Assembly (NCBI GenBank): GCA_030639665.1
Contig: DAOWCC010000019.1
Location: 1-17,475, forward strand
DNA length: 17,475 nt
Origin: Elusimicrobiota bacterium
GTDB taxonomy: Bacteria; Elusimicrobiota; Elusimicrobia; Elusimicrobiales; UBA9959
Direction: 5' to 3'
Part shown: positions 1 through 7,844 of the stretch, piece after piece
How the letters are laid out: each line of letters starts with the position of its first letter
How positions within the stretch are numbered: position 1 is the stretch's first letter
Translations under genes and position numbers: made by a program
Notes under the pieces: model-generated
Seen by the model: only the letters and a program-made list of their open reading frames with translations
Databases searched by the model: none
Told to the model about the DNA's origin: nothing

Positions 1-571
1 CAAGCTGTTTTTTTGATTCTTTTATTTCCCAATCGGCCATATCCGATGACAATGAAAGCAAATTGGGGTGATTCATCGTATGAGCGCCAAATTCCATTAC
101 TTTGCTTTTTTGCATCTCTTTCAGCATTTCCATTGAGGCCATATTAATCCAGGGTTCGCTTTTGGTATTATGCCAAGTATTCACTTTGCCGATGGTATTG
201 TAAACCACAAAAATATTGCCTTTGGCATTCAGTTTTTTCAGAATTTTATAGGCATAGTTATAATTATTCTCATAGCCATCATCAAAGGTTATCAATACCG
301 GCTTTTCAGGCAGTTTCCTTTCTCCCTTAAAATCAGCCAAAATATCGGAAAAATGCACCGTAGTATAACCATGTTTATTTAAATACTCGATTTGTTTTTC
401 GAATTTTTCGGGTTTTACCCAAAGTTTTTTTAACTTTGAATTTTTGGGAGGATAACCTATTTTATGATAGACAAGAACAGGGAGCCCCTTTTTTGAGAAG
501 CGCCACCATGTCCAGCGAATACTCAAAAGGACAATTAGTGCCACAATTATTGCGATTGCAAGCGCTTGCAT
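1..571 (-). CDS. Membrane-anchored polysaccharide deacetylase (3' end beyond window)
   Basis: Carbohydrate esterase family 4 (NodB-homology) protein, expected to remove acetyl groups from N-acetylated surface polysaccharide or peptidoglycan in the periplasm. The visible 190 residues start MQALAIAIIVALIVLLSIRW, a single N-terminal membrane segment or signal anchor. The first catalytic motif, TFDDGY, is at residues 95-100 (Asp97/Asp98: base and metal ligand). The metal-binding HTMNH motif is at about 164-168 (His164, His168). The C-terminal part of the fold lies past the left edge. An in-frame TGA just upstream limits the start to this ATG. No Shine-Dalgarno is visible, but TATAAT lies about 10 nt upstream of the ATG. 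It lies 104 bp downstream of the GT9 gene on the same strand, which suggests a shared role in envelope glycan assembly. Family call secure; substrate unknown. Confidence 0.9.
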   Translation of the reverse strand, partial: MQALAIAIIVALIVLLSIRWTWWRFSKKGLPVLVYHKIGYPPKNSKLKKLWVKPEKFEKQIEYLNKHGYTTVHFSDILADFKGERKLPEKPVLITFDDGYENNYNYAYKILKKLNAKGNIFVVYNTIGKVNTWHNTKSEPWINMASMEMLKEMQKSKVMEFGAHTMNHPNLLSLSSDMADWEIKESKKQL

Positions 572-580
572 ATAAAGTAG

Positions 581-586
581 ATTATA
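581..586 (-). promoter_or_regulatory. Possible -10 box for the deacetylase gene
   Basis: A perfect TATAAT on the minus strand lies 9-10 nt before the deacetylase ATG, with no ribosome binding site between them. Transcription starting 6-7 nt downstream of the box would give a nearly leaderless mRNA. No good -35 hexamer is visible at 16-18 bp. In AT-rich DNA this could be chance. Confidence 0.3.
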
Positions 587-666
587 TCAAATAGACGCGT
601 TCATTGCTTTATTCGCAGTCTGTAATTGAAATGTTAGATCTATTCGGTGTTTTATTGAATTTTGTG

Positions 667-688
667 ATTTGTAATTTATTTGTAATTT
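667..688. repeat. Perfect 11-bp tandem duplication over the GT9 stop codon
   Basis: ATTTGTAATTT occurs twice back to back (667-677 and 678-688). The first copy contains the TAA stop of the GT9 gene (676-678) and the second encodes its last residues. Partial similarity continues to the left (TTTGTG). It is one of several short tandem arrays placed at gene 3' ends in this window. Confidence 0.8.
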
Positions 689-2226
689 GCCGCAAAGGTG
701 TCCAACACCTTTCTATAAACCCGTTCGACGCTAATAAGATTCATGCAGAGGAAATGGCCTCTCGGGCATTTTTTTGAACCGTGAAGAGCGCAAGGGCGGC
801 ATTCAAGATTTTCTTCTATAACAAAGCTTTTTTCGCTATAAGGAAAAAAACCCAGTTCTTTTGTTGTAGGTCCGAATATAGCTATAACCTCTATGCCGGA
901 GGCCGCCGCTATATGCATGGGGCCCGAATCATTTGTAATAAATAGTTTCAAGTCTTTGATTAAAGCCATAAGTTCTTCAATGGTGGTTTTCCCGGTAAGG
1001 TTAATGCACGAATCCTTTCCTGCCATATCTTCAATGTCTTTATTCCATGGAATTTCATTTTTACTGCCGATTATTAGAATTTTCTTTTTGTATTTTTTAT
1101 GAAGCAGTTTTATCAGTTTGGCGTATCGTTCTTTGGGCCAGCGTTTTGTCGGCCAAGCGGAGCCGGGATTTATGCCGATTTCCAAAGTATCGCTGATTTT
1201 GAATTTTTCCAAAAGGCCGAACGCTACGCTAAGCTTTGTTTCGGCGGGGGAGGTATTTTCAATTAAAGGCAAAAGGAGAGTAAGGTTTCTTTCAGCGTCA
1301 TGCAATAGCCAAGAAAAGGGTACTACTTTAGTCAGAAATATTTTTCCGGCGCTTTCGGAAAAACCTATTCTAATCGGGATTTTCGCAAGATACGCGAGCA
1401 AGGCGCTTCTAAGCGATCTGTGAGGAATTATGGCTATATCAAAATTTTCGGATTTTAGCTGTTTTATAAGTTTTAGAAATTCAGGAAAAAAGAATCTGGA
1501 ATTCCTCTTATTGTCCGTTATCACATTATCCACGGACTTTGAAGATTTGAAAATCTGGGCGGTTTCAGGCCGGCTTATTACGGTAATGCGTGAATTTGAA
1601 GCTGATTTTTTAATTTTTTCAATTAAAGGGAGAGTAAGAGCGCAATCACCGAGAAAAGCGGTTTGCAAAATACAAATTTTTTTCAGTTTAAGTGATGACT
1701 TATCTTTTTTATAAACCAAAGCCCAATCATTGATTTCGGGAGTTTTGGAAATTATGGGCACATTAATTTCTTTAAGCGTTTCAAGATAACGGTTAACGGT
1801 ATGTTTTTGAAGAACGCAATTGGGCGTTCTGAAATTTACAAAGAGTTTTCTTGAAAGAGAATCTTTATTATAGCGAAGCGTTTTTTTTGATGAACATAAA
1901 AAAGTTATGAGATGCGTTCTTAGATTGGAATGCAAATCTATCAGATAGTCAAAATTTTCAGAGTTTATTTTTTTGACGGTTTTAGAGATATTGGTAAAAG
2001 GCAATACTTTCGATATCAGGGGATTGTGGGCTATTGTTTTAGCGTATTGAGGTTTTGTTAGCAGGAAAACTTCCGCGTTTGGCCACGCGGCTTTAATATT
2101 TTTTATAACGGGAGATATCAATATTATGTCTCCGAGAGAAGACAAGCGCATAATAAGTATCTTGGGATTGTCCGTTTGTTGTCCATAGCGCTCTGATACT
2201 GCGCTTGCCATAGCCTCGTTTTTCAT
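676..2226 (-). CDS. GT9 heptosyltransferase-like protein with duplicated N-terminal domain
   Basis: GT-B glycosyltransferase of family 9 (ADP-heptose:LPS heptosyltransferase group), expected at the inner face of the inner membrane building the LPS core. About 516 residues against roughly 340-360 for the family. Residues about 23-170 form one N-terminal (acceptor-side) domain, with RLSSLGDIIL, DLHSNLRTHL, RYNKDS and HTVNRYLETL. A second N-terminal domain starts at about 183, with LQTAFLGDCALTLP, IPHRSLRSALLA, IGFSESA and DAERNLTLL. One C-terminal nucleotide-sugar domain follows, with GINPGSAWPTKRWP, NDSGPMHIAAASG, FGPTTKELGFFP and a cysteine-rich tail. The layout is therefore N-N-C in one unbroken frame. 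Start uncertain: ATGs exist at 2286, 2226 and a little downstream, none with a good Shine-Dalgarno. I chose 2226 because the 20 residues further upstream look non-coding and TATAAT lies 6 nt before this ATG. The acceptor sugar cannot be read from sequence. Confidence 0.85.
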   Translation of the reverse strand: MKNEAMASAVSERYGQQTDNPKILIMRLSSLGDIILISPVIKNIKAAWPNAEVFLLTKPQYAKTIAHNPLISKVLPFTNISKTVKKINSENFDYLIDLHSNLRTHLITFLCSSKKTLRYNKDSLSRKLFVNFRTPNCVLQKHTVNRYLETLKEINVPIISKTPEINDWALVYKKDKSSLKLKKICILQTAFLGDCALTLPLIEKIKKSASNSRITVISRPETAQIFKSSKSVDNVITDNKRNSRFFFPEFLKLIKQLKSENFDIAIIPHRSLRSALLAYLAKIPIRIGFSESAGKIFLTKVVPFSWLLHDAERNLTLLLPLIENTSPAETKLSVAFGLLEKFKISDTLEIGINPGSAWPTKRWPKERYAKLIKLLHKKYKKKILIIGSKNEIPWNKDIEDMAGKDSCINLTGKTTIEELMALIKDLKLFITNDSGPMHIAAASGIEVIAIFGPTTKELGFFPYSEKSFVIEENLECRPCALHGSKKCPRGHFLCMNLISVERVYRKVLDTFAANYK

Positions 2227-2291
2227 GGAAAAATTATAGCAAAAAGTTCGCGCCTCTACGCCATAAGCGCAATATTTCCTTAACATTGGTT

Positions 2292-2319
2292 TTGTAAGCT
2301 TACTATATAATAATATAAT
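2292..2319 (+). promoter_or_regulatory. Putative sigma70-type promoter for the surface-protein genes
   Basis: TTGTAA (2292-2297) and TATAAT (2314-2319) are 16 bp apart, and a second TATAAT lies at 2306-2311. The promoter ends about 25 bp before the ATG at 2345, which has an AGAGGA ribosome binding site. The site lies in the divergent gap facing the GT9 gene and would drive both plus-strand genes. Confidence 0.55.
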
Positions 2320-2344
2320 ATGATGTCACCGCAACAGAGGATAT

Positions 2345-2917
2345 ATGGGTGAGCAATTAGAAAATTTTATGAAGGCTAAATTCAAAATATTATTGAGAAT
2401 CCCATTTTTCATTTTTGTGATAGGGATTGTTTTCCTGTTGTATGGCGGAGTTAATGCCCTTATCAGCTCTCCCATATACCGTATTTTAATATCTGAAACA
2501 ACTTCATTGCCGGCAAATAATCCAAAAATCGGAGGACCGTACTCTTTAATGGGAACAAGCGGAAAACTCGGCGGAACCTTGCTTGAGGGAGCAAGATATA
2601 CAGTCAATCTGGGAGTTCTCAATTCATGGCGGCCTCCGCAAGCGGATGTTTTAGGCGCTCATGTTTATCCAAATCCGTGCAATATTAAAGATGGGTGTAC
2701 TGGTGTTACATTCACACGGCTTACGCTTAGGTCAACGATAAAAATTTATACCATCAGCGGAGAATATTTGAGAACCATAAATAAAGACAGCAATATTGAC
2801 AGCATCGCTTGGGATCTTAAAACCGAAGCGGGAAGATATGTAGCAAGCGGTTTGTATATATATTTCGTAGAAGGGGCGGGTTCAAATAAAAAAGGAAAAA
2901 TGATTGTAATCCGATAA
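2345..2917 (+). CDS. Anchored surface protein with FlgD/T9SS-type C-terminal module
   Basis: A 190-residue protein of unknown function. Residues about 12-37 form one hydrophobic segment (signal peptide or anchor). Residues about 42-95 (YRILISETT...GGPYSLMGTSGKLGG...ARYTVNLGVLNSW) match a short module I associate with exported proteins of uncultured Gram-negatives. Residues 104-190 form a FlgD-Ig/T9SS-type beta domain with VYPNPC, IKIYTISGEYLRTI, AWDLKTEAGRYVASGLYIYFVEG and KKGKMIVIR at the end. In Bacteroidetes such tails are secretion signals; here no type IX machinery is visible, so it may be only a structural domain. Start at 2345 is preferred because AGAGGA lies about 3 nt upstream; a second ATG at 2369 lacks a ribosome site. 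It is followed after 47 bp by the fibre-like gene, so the two are probably co-transcribed and act together at the cell surface. Confidence 0.75.
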   Translation: MGEQLENFMKAKFKILLRIPFFIFVIGIVFLLYGGVNALISSPIYRILISETTSLPANNPKIGGPYSLMGTSGKLGGTLLEGARYTVNLGVLNSWRPPQADVLGAHVYPNPCNIKDGCTGVTFTRLTLRSTIKIYTISGEYLRTINKDSNIDSIAWDLKTEAGRYVASGLYIYFVEGAGSNKKGKMIVIR

Positions 2918-2964
2918 AAGGATTTTTCTTTGCCTTAATCTGCCTTTAGTTTTTGGAGGAAATT

Positions 2965-5900
2965 ATGAAAGCACTCAAATTTATTTTAATAATTTTATTT
3001 TGCCAGGCGGGTTCATACGAGCCGCTTTACGCGGGAGATATCGCCGCTGACAGTGTTCCGACCGAAATAAATTATCAAGGCCGTCTTGAGAAAGACAATG
3101 CTCCAATAACGGGCCCCATTCACATAACCTTTAGGATTTATGACGCGCTAACCGGCGGTAATTTGGAATGGGAAAGCGGTGAAATGGTTATTAACGCCGT
3201 TCAGGGGATATTCAGCGCTTCAATAGAGCCTTCATGGTCTGTTTTCGCCACCACCGAAGATAGATATCTTGAAGTTCAAATTGAAAGCGATGTTCTTTCT
3301 CCCAGAGAACCCTTTCAAAGCGCGGCATTTGCTTTGGTCTCAAAAAGACTGGAAGATGGAAGCAATATTTCCATTAGCAGTATGACCACTACTGGTAGCG
3401 TGACAGTCAATAATAATATAACAATCGGTCCTGCATTCTCAGCTAATGGTATTTTCTTTCCCGATGGTTCTTTTATGAGTAGTAGCAATATTGGCTCAGC
3501 TAACAACCTTTCTGCGCTCACTGATGCTGTTATTGTTTCTGATAGCAATAATGACGGATTTGGCAATATAATTTTTCGAACAGGGAGTATTACTGAAAGT
3601 GCAAGAATTACAGACGCGGGCAATCTCGGAATAGGCAATACTCCCGCCGCCGGTAGAAAATTGGATGTGGACGGTTCTTTATATATCGGCACTGAAGGAA
3701 TTTATGACAGAGATGACGCGGAAATAAATATAATGGAAAATCTTGGAGTGGCCGGCGGTATAATAACCGGAGATAATTCCGAATCAATATCCATAGGCGT
3801 AACGGATGATGTTATTGCTTTAACTTCAGGCGGTTCGGAAAGAATGAGAGTACATTCAAATGGTTATGTGGGAATAGGACTTACCTCTCCATCTGCAATG
3901 CTTCATGTTAGCGGAGATATAGTATCAGATGACGGCGCGCGCGGCGGAAGTGTTTCAATTGGTGATTATACCGGCTGGACGAGTTTAAATAATGAAATCC
4001 GCGCGGCAGCCGCCTCGCATCTTTTGCTTCAGCATAATAATGCTCTAAATGTCGGCATAGGTTTAATCGCGCCAACTGAAAAACTTCATGTTCATGGCAG
4101 TATTAAGGCTGATAATGGAATTATCGCCTCAACAGCCGCTTTCTCGGGAAATGTTACCATTCTCGGTAATTTAAACGCTAATAATCCTTTGGGCTCAAAT
4201 GTTGAACTTTCATCCACCGTAATTTATGGAACCCTGCGAGTTACCGGCGGCATAGGAAGCGATCAGGGTTATCCCGCTTATTTGATTTCAAGTCAAACTT
4301 TCAGCGGAGAAAATACTTTTTTGGGTGCGGTTACAGTTTCCAATGATATAATGTCTTCCGCGATAGTTGCCGCGGGAGCAATAAATTATAATTTTGGCGC
4401 CGGAAAATATCTTCAAATAGGCGATAATAGCATAGGCGCGTTTGTAAATGATGACGCTTTGGTATATCTTGTCGCGGGTGAAAGCGCCGATTCCAAAATT
4501 CATTTTTATCGCGGCGAGAATGAAGCCGCGCGACTTGAAACTCAAAGCGGTAATAATCTGGCAATGGTTGTTTCCGGCGAGGAAAAAGCGTTTATCGATG
4601 CGTCAAGTTTTAGGATTTTTAATAGCGAGTTTTATGTCTCGGCGGCAAAAGGAACAACACCGGCTATTTATGTCAGTCCCGCCGCCAATGTCAGTATGGG
4701 AACAACAACAACGGATCCAAACTGGCAATTAACCGTTGACGGAAATATTAGAATTTCAGGTTCCGTGACTAACGGCATTATTTTTGCCGATGGCTCAAGC
4801 ATGACAACAAGTAGTGCCACTTCAGCAGGGTCATTATCAAACAATGATGATGTCTTAATCCGCTCCGATGCCGATAATGTCGGGGGCGGAGATATTATTA
4901 TCAATGCTGGTTCCGTTAATGGCATATTCGTTAATAGCGGCGGCAATATCGGCATGGGAACTCAAAGTCCGATTTCAAAGTTAAATATTCGAGGTGGAGA
5001 CCTTGTTCTCGGAAATCCTTATCTCGATTCATATGGCGGCAATGGAGTGGAAGATTTAATTATAGAAGGCAGTCTTGTTGTTGACGGCGGTATTGTTCAA
5101 CGGTCGGCAAGCCCCGTTTATTTAGCCGCGTTAACGGTCGCCGGAGATGTTTTTCTTTCAACTACGGCGGCTGCCAGAACCGGAATAGGAAATATAACTC
5201 CGGGATACAGATTGGATGTAACGGACGATATAAACGCTTCCGGCAATATACTAACCGGTGGAACGCAAAGAATATCAGCAACCGGCGTCTTGGGCAGCGG
5301 CGGAGCGGATGCTACTTGGGATGGCGTAACGATAGCCGTTAATAGAGGGGGAACCGGCGCGACTGCATTAACAGGTGTTCTTCATGGAAATGGAACCGGC
5401 GCTTTTACCGCTTCAAATGTGGTGCTTACGAGTGAAGTTTCAGGAACACTTCCTGTTGGTAATGGAGGAACCGGCGCAACAAGTTTAACCTCTGGTGGAA
5501 TTCTTTATGGCGGAGGCAGTGGCGCCATAAGCGCAATGAATGTTCTTACAAACGGGCAGCTTTTGATAGGTGATGGGACAACCGCTCCGACGGCAGCTAC
5601 TTTAACAGGAACTACAAATCGAGTTACAGTATCAAATGGCGCAGGAACCATAACCCTATCTTTGCCTCAGGATATCGATACGGGCGCTTCTCCGACATTC
5701 AGTTCAGTTAAAGCTTCCAGTGGTATATTTACCGGCACGGGAGCTACTCAATATTCTTTATATTTGAGTTCCGGTATAAGTATATCAGCAGGAACCTTAA
5801 AAATACCTGAGGGAGCATCCGTTGATTATGTTTTAAGTTCTGATGCTAGCGGAAATGCAAGTTGGAAAGATCCTTCTACCAGTGGTTATGGTGATAATGT

Positions 5901-6459
5901 TGTGGGCAATGAAGTAAGAAATGCCACTAACGGTACATTAACTCGAAGCGGTCTTGGAACTACCGGAAATCCATATACGCTTGCCATTGATCTTGGAAAC
6001 GAAAATACTTGGACGGCCAATATAGTTATGGGTAATAACTATACGGTTGATGGTGTAGATATATCCGATTATAGCGCCTTTTTTATACATGAAGCAGGCA
6101 GCAGTGGAAATGTCTGGAAATCTGATGGTTCCGGTCGCGGCGGATGGGGAACTGATAATACAAATGATACTGTGGCCGGCTCGGAACTTAATGGCCTTTT
6201 TTCAAATGGTATTCTTCTAAAAACCGGCGTTAATACATTTTCTCAGACCGCGAATAATAGCAGTAATTGGGATGATGCCTACACCCAGAGGCGGCAATGG
6301 GACGGAGGTTCCACCAATCTTAATGCCTCGAATGGAAGAACAAATTTGGGACTTGGCAGTGGGCTTACCACTACTATATATGTGAGAAATCAAGCGGGTG
6401 ATAATTTCTGTGAACTTAATGTGACTAATGGAATAATTACCGGTACGGATTGTCCGTAA
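2965..6459 (+). CDS. Large secreted tail-fibre-like repeat protein with NYQGRL module
   Basis: A 1164-residue exported protein of unknown function, probably a surface fibre or adhesin. The signal peptide is MKALKFILIILFCQAGS..., with likely cleavage near YAG. Residues about 36-125 hold the INYQGRL...FRIYDALTGGNLEWE...PFQSAAFALVSK module seen at the front of many secreted proteins. Six degenerate beads of the form 'GIG...P...L.V.G' start at about residues 219, 302, 363, 576, 662 and 740. The two most alike, at 302 and 363, are VGIGLTSPSAMLHVSGDI and VGIGLIAPTEKLHVHGSI. From about 795 the sequence turns phage-tail-like: NRGGTGAT, NGGTGATSLTSGG, GQLLIGDGTTAPTAATLTG, LSLPQDIDTGASPTFSSV, and finally NASNGRTNLGLG. 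The end is cysteine-bearing (FCELNVTNGIITGTDCP). No S74 autoprotease domain is evident. Start at the ATG at 2965 is fixed by GGAGGA 5 nt upstream. Confidence 0.85.
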   Translation: MKALKFILIILFCQAGSYEPLYAGDIAADSVPTEINYQGRLEKDNAPITGPIHITFRIYDALTGGNLEWESGEMVINAVQGIFSASIEPSWSVFATTEDRYLEVQIESDVLSPREPFQSAAFALVSKRLEDGSNISISSMTTTGSVTVNNNITIGPAFSANGIFFPDGSFMSSSNIGSANNLSALTDAVIVSDSNNDGFGNIIFRTGSITESARITDAGNLGIGNTPAAGRKLDVDGSLYIGTEGIYDRDDAEINIMENLGVAGGIITGDNSESISIGVTDDVIALTSGGSERMRVHSNGYVGIGLTSPSAMLHVSGDIVSDDGARGGSVSIGDYTGWTSLNNEIRAAAASHLLLQHNNALNVGIGLIAPTEKLHVHGSIKADNGIIASTAAFSGNVTILGNLNANNPLGSNVELSSTVIYGTLRVTGGIGSDQGYPAYLISSQTFSGENTFLGAVTVSNDIMSSAIVAAGAINYNFGAGKYLQIGDNSIGAFVNDDALVYLVAGESADSKIHFYRGENEAARLETQSGNNLAMVVSGEEKAFIDASSFRIFNSEFYVSAAKGTTPAIYVSPAANVSMGTTTTDPNWQLTVDGNIRISGSVTNGIIFADGSSMTTSSATSAGSLSNNDDVLIRSDADNVGGGDIIINAGSVNGIFVNSGGNIGMGTQSPISKLNIRGGDLVLGNPYLDSYGGNGVEDLIIEGSLVVDGGIVQRSASPVYLAALTVAGDVFLSTTAAARTGIGNITPGYRLDVTDDINASGNILTGGTQRISATGVLGSGGADATWDGVTIAVNRGGTGATALTGVLHGNGTGAFTASNVVLTSEVSGTLPVGNGGTGATSLTSGGILYGGGSGAISAMNVLTNGQLLIGDGTTAPTAATLTGTTNRVTVSNGAGTITLSLPQDIDTGASPTFSSVKASSGIFTGTGATQYSLYLSSGISISAGTLKIPEGASVDYVLSSDASGNASWKDPSTSGYGDNVVGNEVRNATNGTLTRSGLGTTGNPYTLAIDLGNENTWTANIVMGNNYTVDGVDISDYSAFFIHEAGSSGNVWKSDGSGRGGWGTDNTNDTVAGSELNGLFSNGILLKTGVNTFSQTANNSSNWDDAYTQRRQWDGGSTNLNASNGRTNLGLGSGLTTTIYVRNQAGDNFCELNVTNGIITGTDCP

Positions 6460-6522
6460 TTAACAAATTTAACTTACGCGATTGTATTGATATAAAGGGA
6501 TTTGTTTGTTGGAAAGATTTTT

Positions 6523-6547
6523 CTCTAAACTCTAAACTCTAAACTCT
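6523..6547. repeat. Heptamer tandem array across the waaA stop codon
   Basis: CTCTAAA is repeated three times exactly (6523-6529, 6530-6536, 6537-6543), followed by a partial CTCT and a degenerate CCAACTCTT. Read on the gene strand the unit is GAGTTTA. It encodes the last residues of WaaA (LEFRV) and its TAG stop. A related array lies downstream of yajC (11781-11801). Confidence 0.85.
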
Positions 6548-7814
6548 CCAACTCTTGCATTGTTTTTTCAGTCGCGCCTTGAAGGGATTCAAGAGCTTTT
6601 TTTGACATTTTGGACGCGCTTTTAAGCATTGGGGGATTTTTAATTAAAAGGGATATTCTTCCCGATAAATCTTTTTCGGTTTTAACCATAAAGCCGCCGC
6701 CGAATTTAATTAAGGTTTGAGCGGCTTCTTTAGCGTTTTTTATGTGCGGGCCAAATAAAACCGGCTTTGAAAATAAAGAAGGTTCAAGTAAATTATGTCC
6801 GCCTATTTTTACTAAAGTTCCGCCTACAAAAGTTAAATCTGAAAGAGAATAAAAGTCATTGAGCCAGCCCATTTCATCTAAAAGAATACAATCAATATCG
6901 CGGTCAAACTTAAAGTTTAATCTATCGCTCCAGTTAAGATAATGAATACCCAAATTATCCAGCATAAAGGCTGTTTCATGAGCCGTTTCGGGATGTCTTG
7001 GGGCAAGTATTAATTTCAGGTTTTTTATCGTTCTTTTATTGAAAAGATATGCCCGAGCGACTGTTTTATCTTCACCTTTCCATGTGCTGCCCGCGGTGAT
7101 GATTTTGACTTTTTTCCAATTCATTTTCTCAAAACAGTCATGAATTTCCCCTGTTTTTGAGGAGTTTGCGTTTATATTGTCATATTTTATATTGCCGGTG
7201 AATTTTATTCTTTTTTCTTTGCCGATAATTTTTTTATATCTTTGAGCGTCACTTTCACTTTGACAGAAAATCCCATTAACATTTTTCAATATTAAATGAA
7301 CGAGAGGAGATATTAAATTATAAGATTTAAAGCTTTTTTCGGATAATCTGGCGTTTATAAGAAAGGTTTTTATGTTTAATCTGCCCGCTAAATAAAGCAT
7401 ATTGGGCCACAATTCCGTTTCAGCCACTAAAAGCATCTTGGGCTTAATTTTATTTATAAATTTAAGTATCAAAGGAAAAAAATCAAGAGGCAGAAGATAG
7501 GAAAATTCCGTAAGTTTTTTCGCAGCCTCTCTTCCTGCCGCCGTGGATGAAGTTATTATAATATCCGAGTTTGGATTATCGGATTTCAATTTATCTAAAA
7601 GAGTGAAAAGAGCTTTAACTTCTCCGACTGAAGCGGCGTGAATCCATATTGGATTAGTTAAACGCGGATATTTTAATAATGAAAAGCGTTCCTTAAGTTC
7701 TTTATTTAATTTTTTTAAAAGCCTGCGTCGGGGGGAAAGATAGAAAAACAATAAATATAAAACCGCAATGAGCGGAGTGATTAAATTATAAAAGAATAAT
7801 AATATATAACCCAT
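6525..7814 (-). CDS. waaA: 3-deoxy-D-manno-octulosonic acid (Kdo) transferase
   Basis: Transfers Kdo from CMP-Kdo to a lipid A precursor, the first step of LPS inner-core assembly at the inner membrane. The 429 residues are the usual length. An N-terminal membrane anchor covers residues about 3-26, followed by a basic stretch (SPRRRLLKKL). HAASVGEV at 59-66 contains the family's conserved catalytic glutamate (Glu65). LPLDFFP, ETELWPN (about 132-138) and NARLSEKS are typical of the N-terminal GT-B domain. GSTWKGED, LAPRHPE and GGHNLLEP mark the CMP-Kdo-binding C-terminal domain. It is the last gene of the long minus-strand run, 30 bp after the DUF374 acyltransferase, and it converges on the fibre gene with a 65-bp gap. 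No good Shine-Dalgarno. The last residues come from a heptamer array, so the extreme C-terminus is probably not conserved. Confidence 0.95.
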   Translation of the reverse strand: MGYILLFFYNLITPLIAVLYLLFFYLSPRRRLLKKLNKELKERFSLLKYPRLTNPIWIHAASVGEVKALFTLLDKLKSDNPNSDIIITSSTAAGREAAKKLTEFSYLLPLDFFPLILKFINKIKPKMLLVAETELWPNMLYLAGRLNIKTFLINARLSEKSFKSYNLISPLVHLILKNVNGIFCQSESDAQRYKKIIGKEKRIKFTGNIKYDNINANSSKTGEIHDCFEKMNWKKVKIITAGSTWKGEDKTVARAYLFNKRTIKNLKLILAPRHPETAHETAFMLDNLGIHYLNWSDRLNFKFDRDIDCILLDEMGWLNDFYSLSDLTFVGGTLVKIGGHNLLEPSLFSKPVLFGPHIKNAKEAAQTLIKFGGGFMVKTEKDLSGRISLLIKNPPMLKSASKMSKKALESLQGATEKTMQELESLEFRV

Positions 7815-7844
7815 AAAAGCTTAAATTCCAAAATTTGTTAATAA

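Noticed and set aside
2160..2220. A further octamer-like array at the GT9 5' end (encoding ASAVSERYGQQTDN)
   Set aside because: Peptide composition resembles the translated arrays, but I could not fit a steady 8-bp period to the DNA.
676..2286. The GT9 gene as two genes joined by a frameshift, and a start at 2286
   Set aside because: The frame is continuous through the linker between the two N-terminal domains. The extra 20 residues from 2286 look like translated promoter DNA (they include TATAAT) and lack family similarity.
2345..2917. A true type IX secretion substrate
   Set aside because: The C-terminal module resembles T9SS tails, but similar FlgD-Ig domains occur in lineages without T9SS, and no por/gld/spr genes are in the window.
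6460..6524. Bidirectional terminator between the fibre gene and waaA
   Set aside because: Only a 7-bp AACAAAT/ATTTGTT inverted repeat with a loop of about 30 bases is visible, which is too weak to call.
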